Assembly: GCA_030248215.1 (NCBI GenBank) | Contig: JASANG010004024.1 | Coordinates: forward strand, 115,232 to 179,231 | Length of the DNA: 64,000 nucleotides | Direction of reading: 5' to 3' | From: Enoplolaimus lenunculus | Lineage: Eukaryota > Nematoda > Enoplea > Enoplida > Thoracostomopsidae | In this document: in pieces, positions 58,041-64,000 of the stretch | Position numbering within the stretch: the first letter of the stretch is position 1 | Layout: the number at the start of each line of letters is the position of its first letter | The notes under the pieces: model-generated | The model's input: only the letters and a program-made list of their open reading frames with translations | What the model was told of the DNA's origin: nothing | The model's database searches: none | Made by a program: the position numbers and the translations under genes

Positions 58041-60421
58041 GGCAATGAACTCGCCTAAAAATCAAACAACTTGTTTAAGCACTGTAAATTCTGATGTATT
58101 GATTAATCAACTCAGAGAGAGAATTAGTTATTTTTGGCCATTTTTGCGTTAATAACAGTAAACATTAACTTACTGTGAGCTGATTTAATTCCGGGTCAGT
58201 TGGTAAATTAACTCAGAATGAGTTCAATCAATTCTGAAACCTGAGTTCTGAAAGACCTGTTTCAGCGCTCACGCTTCTGAGTGGTTTCAACTCATTCTGA
58301 GTTAAAATCAACTCACTGGAATCTACAGTGAGCTAGCATAACACTTCATTTTCTTCGTTATGAAATTTCGAAAAAAGTTGACCACGCGCATCAAACTGTT
58401 ACAAGACGTATCACCAACTGGTAATAGGTGCTATACGCAGCTTAGAATACCAGTCAACAATTCACTGTTGCCAAAGTTAAAGACGCTGCGGTTCCCTTTT
58501 TAATATAGCAATTTCAGTTGGTACATTTTTCATTTTTTTCAAGGCAAACTTTGGCTATTTCCGAAGACCACAATTTTAATTCTATGCACGAACTACGGTA
58601 TCATATTTTTAACGTTTTCAATATTCTATTTTATTGACTAATGCTATTTTTCCAATAAAAGTATACGTAGGGGGACCGTGAAAAAGAAAGAAAGAAAGAA
58701 AAAAGAGAGTGAGAGAGATCAAAGGACCACGCTGTCCAACTATGTGTACAATCCTTAAGTCGTATATGCGCGATGTATTTGACCAAAGTTAACGATATTC
58801 AAATCTAATCCTTTGATCCAATATTTTAGCGGTTTTTTCGGTTTCCCCTCCGCCAGATCACAGTCCTGACTACGTAACTGGAATTATAGAATTTCATATT
58901 CAAGTTTGTTGTTTTTAATTTCATGGTATAGGTTTATTTACTAAAATATTTAAACCAAACGGAAAACATTAATTTCCGGTTGAAACAATCAAGTGAGCTG
59001 TAGAAACAGAGCAGATAACGGGTGTACCTTTGATTTTAATCGAGCGCATGCTTGCACTAGAGCTGGCTTAGGGATTAATCAATTTGTCTAACTTAGCACA
59101 ACAATCATTTTCTTTACTGAGAAATTTCGGACAAATTTTTGAGCACGTGCTTCAAATGTTACAAGATGCATCACCAACTGGTAATAGGTGCTATACGCAG
59201 TTAAGAGCAGAGTAGGGATTGGGTGTTTTCCGTTGTCCACAGTCCGCGTTCACCCAAAAATCGTTGGATTTAAATTTTTTTTTGAATATTTCAGCTTCTC
59301 AAGAACCTCCCCAGATCATTACGCGCCTAAATTTGAATTTTTAAAAAATTCGATTTTTTAAGGTTCCAACGTCCCCTTTTGCGTCTCAAATGACATTTTT
59401 ATCAACCATTCGACTCAGCTTGCACAGCTAAGCTGAATGGTGTTAAATTTTTCGCAATCAGACGTCTGGCTAACGAGTTGCTGGGAAGGATAACGGAAAA
59501 GACCCGTACCTTTGATTTGATTTTAGAGGGATGCTCACAAAAGACTAAGGATCAATAGGATTGCCTTAGCTAACGTATATTAGAATAAAGCAAGAATGAA
59601 TTTACTAAAACTATTTTTGGAAGTTTTTTAACGGCCAAATATCTTGAGCCCTCCAGCCCTCTGTCGAGCCAGTTGTACACGTTTATAAAGTTTATAAAAA
59701 CATTTTTCAGCTCAAATACATTTATTTAAAGAAAGTAAATTTTTCAAATCACAGGGAACTCAAAACTTCTCTGAGTCCCCTCCGGCGATTGCACCTGGCT
59801 GCACCCTTATCGATTCGAGCAAATTTCTAGAAAGTGAACCCGCCACTACGTGAAACATAGCGTAACTATGTATTTATTTATAATTTTAATATTGGCTTCA
59901 AACCCCTGCTTCAGATGCCTTGCTGAGTGTGGCGGTTTTGAGCCGTAGCCAGATCGGGCCAATGGGGGGAGCTCACACCCCTTCAGAAAAACTTAAGCTC
60001 CACTTGTAAATCTTCTTTTACAACTGCATGCCGCTCCTAAAATTGTTTTGACTGACCCCTCCATAGCAGGTTGAATTGGCTGCGCGTTTGGCCAGTTTTA
60101 GTTTGTTCGGCATTTATTTAATCGTTTAAGAGCCCGTAGTCCATCACAGAAATTTTCAAATTATGTAAATTGCACCATGGTTCGGTTCAAACGTGGTTCG
60201 ATTTAAATTTAATTATTTTCAACTCGTAGAGAGACTGCGTAGTACTCTGAGCTTTGCGCATATTCAAGTTTGAAAGTGTAACATTTTCCAGCTCAGTTGA
60301 AGAATGTCTATAATCCATCAATAATGTGTATGTTTGACAGACTTCCTATTTAGATTCGACATAATTTTACCTGCTATCTGTAGGGTTGATTTTGGCTAAA
60401 ATTTCAATGACAAGATATCTG
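58041..60421. other. Stretch without supported exon
   Basis: A palindromic repeat on TCAGAATGAGTTCAATCAAT (about 58100-58335) and solo ends of the CACCAACTGGTAATAGG family. A CTCCCC-type repeat seems to recur at about 58840, 59290 and 59770 (phrases around CCTCCGGCGATTG or CCTCCGCCAGATC). No coding exon was accepted. Confidence 0.4.
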
Positions 60422-60425
60422 TTTA

Positions 60426-60718
60426 ACCCCATCTCGCATAGAGTATACGGCCAGTGTTACTTTAAGCGGCGTAACAGTAGATTAAGCGTATTCCTAAGCG
60501 TAAGCCTAAGCCTAAGCGTTGCAAAGATGAGTTCCTAAGCATAAGTCTAAGCGTAAGCTTAAGCCTTAGCAAAAAACGTAATCTAGACTGTAAACATACT
60601 CTTTTATAAACCCACCAGAAACCTGGACGCCCCTTAAAGTAATATGAGCCGAGTATACGATGAGCAAGCGCAATCCGTATAAGCGTAAAATATTACACCA
60701 TGCGCAGTGCACTCAAAA
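60426..60718. mobile_element. TTAA MITE copy F, split by a GGCC-ended MITE
   Basis: TTAA then CCCCATCTCGCATAGAG starts the TTAA family. It is interrupted after GAGTATAC by another element (60449-60650) and resumes with GAGTATACGATGAGCAAGCG. Its right end is lost near 60718. Confidence 0.78.
60449..60650. mobile_element. GGCC-ended hAT-like MITE inserted in TTAA MITE
   Basis: GGCCAGTGTTACTTTAAGCG at the left, CTTAAAGTAATATGAGCC at the right. It is flanked by GAGTATAC at 60441-60448 and 60651-60658; the uninterrupted host sequence is visible in TTAA copies A and B (AGAGTATACTATGAGC), which proves the 8-bp duplication. Confidence 0.88.
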
Positions 60719-60811
60719 TAATATTTCTGATATTTAAGAAAAAATTTCTTACATTTGAGAAATATGATTAGCAAGGTGCACTTGAAAAGTATTTCTGTTA
60801 TAACAGAAATG

Positions 60812-61060
60812 TTTTCAAAAAACGTTTTGAAATAAAGTCTGAAAATAAACGTTTTCCAGTTATTTTTAGAAAAATTGTCTTAAATATCACCAAAACTTTT
60901 CAGATTTGCCACAGAAAACACTTTACTGAATAAATTTTTCAAAAAACGTTTTGAAATAAAGTCTGAAAATAAACGTTTTCCAGTTATTTTTAGAAAAATT
61001 GTCTTAAATATCACCAAAACTTTTCAGATTTGCCACAGAAAACACTTTACTGAATAAATT
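60812..61060. repeat. 124-bp tandem duplication, two copies
   Basis: The sequence from TTTTCAAAAAACGTTTTGAA to CACTTTACTGAATAAAT occurs twice in a row with no difference noticed. Non-coding, AT-rich. Confidence 0.92.
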
Positions 61061-61410
61061 CAGAAATACTTTTTTGTGTGTGCTTAACAATTATACAAGT
61101 GAACAACGCTTAAATCACTGACTGGAACGAATTTAGCCATTCTGTTAAATTGAACTAAACAGCTAAACTGAATGCAATATCTACAATCGAAACGGTGACA
61201 ACGCCATTGGATTCTTATCTCTGCGAAGTTCATTTCGTCCTTCTTGATCCGCCCCTTGCCACCCTGGCTCTGAATGAATGACCTTTACGGCCTTAGGGAA
61301 TGGGTATAAACTTTTACCGTAAGCCATGTACAGCATAACAAACTGTTTGGTTACGGTCAGTTTTCAATTGAGTTTTATGGTTTTTTAATTTATTTTGTTG
61401 TATAAAGCTA

Positions 61411-61526
61411 GGGTGATGCTACACTTGTAGGGTGCCTTCCGTCGCCGTCCGCCACCATCGATCACAATGGGCGGCGCTGGACGGTGACGACCGGCGCCAG
61501 ACGTCATCAAATGTATAGCGCTACTC
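61411..61526. mobile_element. GC-rich hairpin MITE, copy 3 (short)
   Basis: GATGCTACACTTGTAGGGTG at the left and AATGTATAGCGCTAC at the right; CCGTCGCCGTCCGCCACC and GGCGCTGGACGGTGACGA in between. Diverged ends (GCGCTA rather than GCGCAA). Confidence 0.6.
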
Positions 61527-61687
61527 TTATGCTAACAGGAGCTGTAACCAAAGACAACAGAATGTTGTCTACTGTAATACTGAAATTTAAACTTGTTTGT
61601 AAAATCCTATGAAATTTCCGCATTTCGTTATTGGATACGGTTTCAACCCTAGTATATTCCACGAGCTACGGGCCTGAATATTAAGGC

Positions 61688-61934
61688 GGGCGCTACAGTT
61701 GTCGTGTGGCGCCGTCCGATGCCGTCTGGCGTGGGGCATCACCGTCCGTCAGCGTGCGGCTGCCGTGTGTCACCATATGTAACTATATGGTAACGTACGT
61801 GAGTAATTCGCGTACGCGATCGCGTCGTAGCACACGGTAACGCACGGCGACAGACGGTGATGGACGGTCGCCGTACGGGTGACGGACGGTACTTCAGACG
61901 GTATTAAAATAATTAACAAAGTATAGCGCTATCC
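61688..61934. mobile_element. GC-rich hairpin MITE, copy 4
   Basis: GGGCGCTACAGTTGTCGTG at the left, AAAGTATAGCGCTATCC at the right, arms of CCGTCCGTCAGCGTGCGGC and CGCCGTACGGGTGACGGACG. Confidence 0.7.
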
Positions 61935-62639
61935 TAAGAGTTGCCGTTGTTAATGACTTTAAAGACTAGATTTGCTTAATATGTTCTCGCTTTGCAGTTT
62001 GTTTTGCGGTCTGTATGAGATTTTGCAGAATTTTTGATTTATGAGTGACACTTCGATACCCCGCTGTTTTTTGTTTGGTCTTGTAACTTTCAAACGAGCG
62101 CAAATATCAGTTCAGCAATTCAGCGATAAATTTAAACTCGTTATTATGTGTAGAACACAATGTTTTTGAAATATTGAACGTGCAATTTTGTGCACATGCA
62201 ATAAAGAAGCGTCGACCTGTGTTTTTACATTGCTTACCTTCTTTCGACATTCTTCAACATTTAAGCAAGTGAATGTTTTCTATTTCATCTGAAATCAAAT
62301 TTCACAAGTTCGCATTGAAATCCACGAACCCTGCGATGAGAGAAACTTGCCGTCGCTACTCGACTATTAAGAGCTTGACGCTCGAATTGGTCGAACTGTT
62401 GCATTTTTTGGAGACGAATCCGTAGCCGGAGTGGCCAGGGGAGGTCGGACCTCCTGGAAGAATTTTGCGCCCCAATGCAATTTTCAACCTTGCTTGTAAG
62501 TCGTCGAAAACCGTTGTATGTCCATCCTAAACCAAGGTAAACTCCCCGTAGTATGGCGAACTAGCTAAGGGCCATTATGAAGATTTGGTACAAATACTGT
62601 ACGTTGTGATTAATTCGCGTGCACAAGTTATACAGCATT

Positions 62640-62668
62640 GCTTATAGTATACTCTATGTGAGAAAGGG
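62640..62668. mobile_element. End fragment of TTAA MITE, inverted
   Basis: ATAGTATACTCTATGTGAG then AAAGGG and TTAA is the reverse of the left end of copies A and B, so part of another copy ends here. The rest was not traced. Confidence 0.55.
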
Positions 62669-62772
62669 TTAAGCTTAAGCTTTCTAATATCACAATAACG
62701 TAGAATGTTTATTATACTGAGATACCAATTTATGCAACATCATCATTTCAATACACTTAATGGACATAGACA

Positions 62773-63370
62773 ATGAATACGCTAGTCAAACTGTTATTTT
62801 TGTTGTGTAAATTTCGACAATTTGCGTTCAGTTCAACTAATTTAGCTGGATTTTTGCTCGAAACTACGCTTCAGCTAACGTCAGACTCTGCGATTTATCA
62901 GTTTACCCCAGAGTCACTCGTCCAACTTTCAACTCAACACGCCCGAGTAATATGCGCTGCCCTACAGCATGCAACCGGGCAAAATGTTTCAAACACGTCA
63001 TCATGTACCAGCCGTGGACCTTCCATAAGTTCAAAATCCAGCCGCCTCTCAGCGAGCCCTCCTCTGACCACAGGACCAAACAGTACTGCAGCGCATTTAA
63101 TTTCGACTCTTGAATTTAAAAAATTAAATGCCGACGGAAATTTAAATAATTTCAACTTGTGCTTTAATCGAACGCTGTTCAAATTGGAACTGAAACGAGA
63201 AGTTGCGGTATTTTTTAATCAAACTTTACGCAACGGAAATACTGCTAAATCCAACTCGCTTACGCGTCTCCGACCGGTAATACTTCGGTTTGACGCGTTA
63301 GTTGGCGACCGGTGTTGGATTAACCGGTTGACTAAAGTGAACTCGACCGGCGTTGGATTTCAACGGATGG
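62773..63370 (+). CDS. Candidate first exon: secreted, Ser/Thr-rich glycoprotein-like
   Basis: An ATG frame runs 199 codons to a strong donor (GGATGG|GTAAGT at 63371), and would stop at 63412-63414 if unspliced. The start MNTLVKLLFLLCKFRQFAF resembles a signal peptide. Six N-glycosylation sequons (NVS, NTS, NST, NRT, NQT, NST) and a Ser/Pro-rich part (SISSKSSRLSASPP) suit a secreted or surface protein. No known domain is recognised and no following exon could be fixed. This is the longest open frame in the window and the local G+C is raised, but the overlapping minus frame (62934-63182) shows that chance is possible. Confidence 0.35.
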
Positions 63371-64000
63371 GTAAGTTTGAACGACGCCGAAAAAAATCAA
63401 AATTTAAAAATTAATATCGGATTTTGAAATAACATTTCAACAGAATTGTATTAATGCTGAGCTGTCCTGGTGTTTATCGCTGTGTGATACCTGAGGCATC
63501 CAGTCATGATTGGTTTTCAGGATAGTATAAACGCTTGTGACGGGATAATACCTTTACCAAAAAAGTTTTCGGCGAGCGAGCGAGCAAAATTTTTAACGTT
63601 TAAGATTCAGCAGGTTACTGTAGTGACCCGAAAACAAAGAGGGCACTGTGATACTTATTTTTCCTTTGTGGAGGGTTGTCCCTGTTATTGATCCACCCCA
63701 TGCACGTTTTACCCATCACCCTTCTTTCTTATATTGTTTTTTTGTGCAGAACTGACTTTCATCAAAGCATTTGCGTTGATTGCCATGCTTATGAATCTTT
63801 TTTCTGTATTTCATGAAGGTTCTCTGAGTGTCTGTTATAATTGTCATCAGACAAGGCTATTGTTCTACTTTGGTCTCTTTTATCGACTCTAATCTCGACT
63901 TATAGACTCTATCCACTAACACACTCTAATTACGGATCCATACTGTTTTTGTAAGGACTCAAAATCTGGACCCCTTATTGCTGCCGTCTTATTCGGGTCA
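63371..64000. other. Right-edge stretch
   Basis: Presumed intron or intergenic DNA after the candidate exon. A 61-codon frame at 63506-63691 shows no family signal. No repeat recognised. Confidence 0.4.

Noticed and set aside
59286-59336. Short frame SQEPPQIITRLN after a CAG, looking like an Ig start
   Set aside because: Stops after about 16 codons, no donor, and similar text recurs nearby as part of a repeat.

Overview
The window is metazoan genomic DNA: AT-rich, with genes split into short exons (about 40-250 nt) by GT-AG introns, and gaps packed with small non-autonomous DNA transposons. Nothing fixes the species. Single copies of WDR76-, LARP7- and L1-family genes, the L1 gene's two-exons-per-Ig layout and the dense MITEs suit an invertebrate deuterostome such as a tunicate, but that is a guess. 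All exon models were built by hand from splice signals, reading phase and recalled family motifs.

Left side, minus strand. A WDR76-like gene (start 7643, last exon found 2887-2982, 8 phase-consistent exons) encodes the N-terminal region and first WD repeats; its last exons were not found. About 0.7 kb upstream, on the same strand, is a LARP7-like gene (7 exons, 8321-13533) with the end of the La motif, RRM1, a Lys/Arg-rich linker and a short C-terminus. Its first exon(s) and the C-terminal xRRM were not found.

Middle. A plus-strand gene of unknown family is supported by two phase-matched exons (18991-19135 and 21901-22131) and a downstream AATAAA. From about 22.4 to 34.8 kb there is mostly transposon debris, with one weak candidate exon (33601-33724, minus).

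Right side, plus strand. Twelve phase-consistent exons (34852-45430) encode a signal peptide and five Ig domains of an L1/NrCAM/neuroglian-family adhesion protein. No sixth Ig, transmembrane or ankyrin-binding exon was recognised in the next 18 kb; one FnIII-like candidate exon lies at 53949-54022. A 200-codon open frame with signal peptide and splice donor starts at 62773.

Repeats. At least eight short inverted-repeat families can be told apart. The most notable are TTAA-flanked, piggyBac-like MITEs of about 265 bp carrying a tRNA-like Pol III promoter module; GGCC-ended hAT-like MITEs with 8-bp target duplications and internal TTAGGC hexamers; a GAGTCAA palindrome family (six copies); GC-rich hairpins; and CTAG-ended foldback elements with 145-236 bp arms. 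There is also a 26-bp minisatellite abutting an Ig exon and two recent tandem duplications. No rRNA, CRISPR or intact autonomous transposon was seen.
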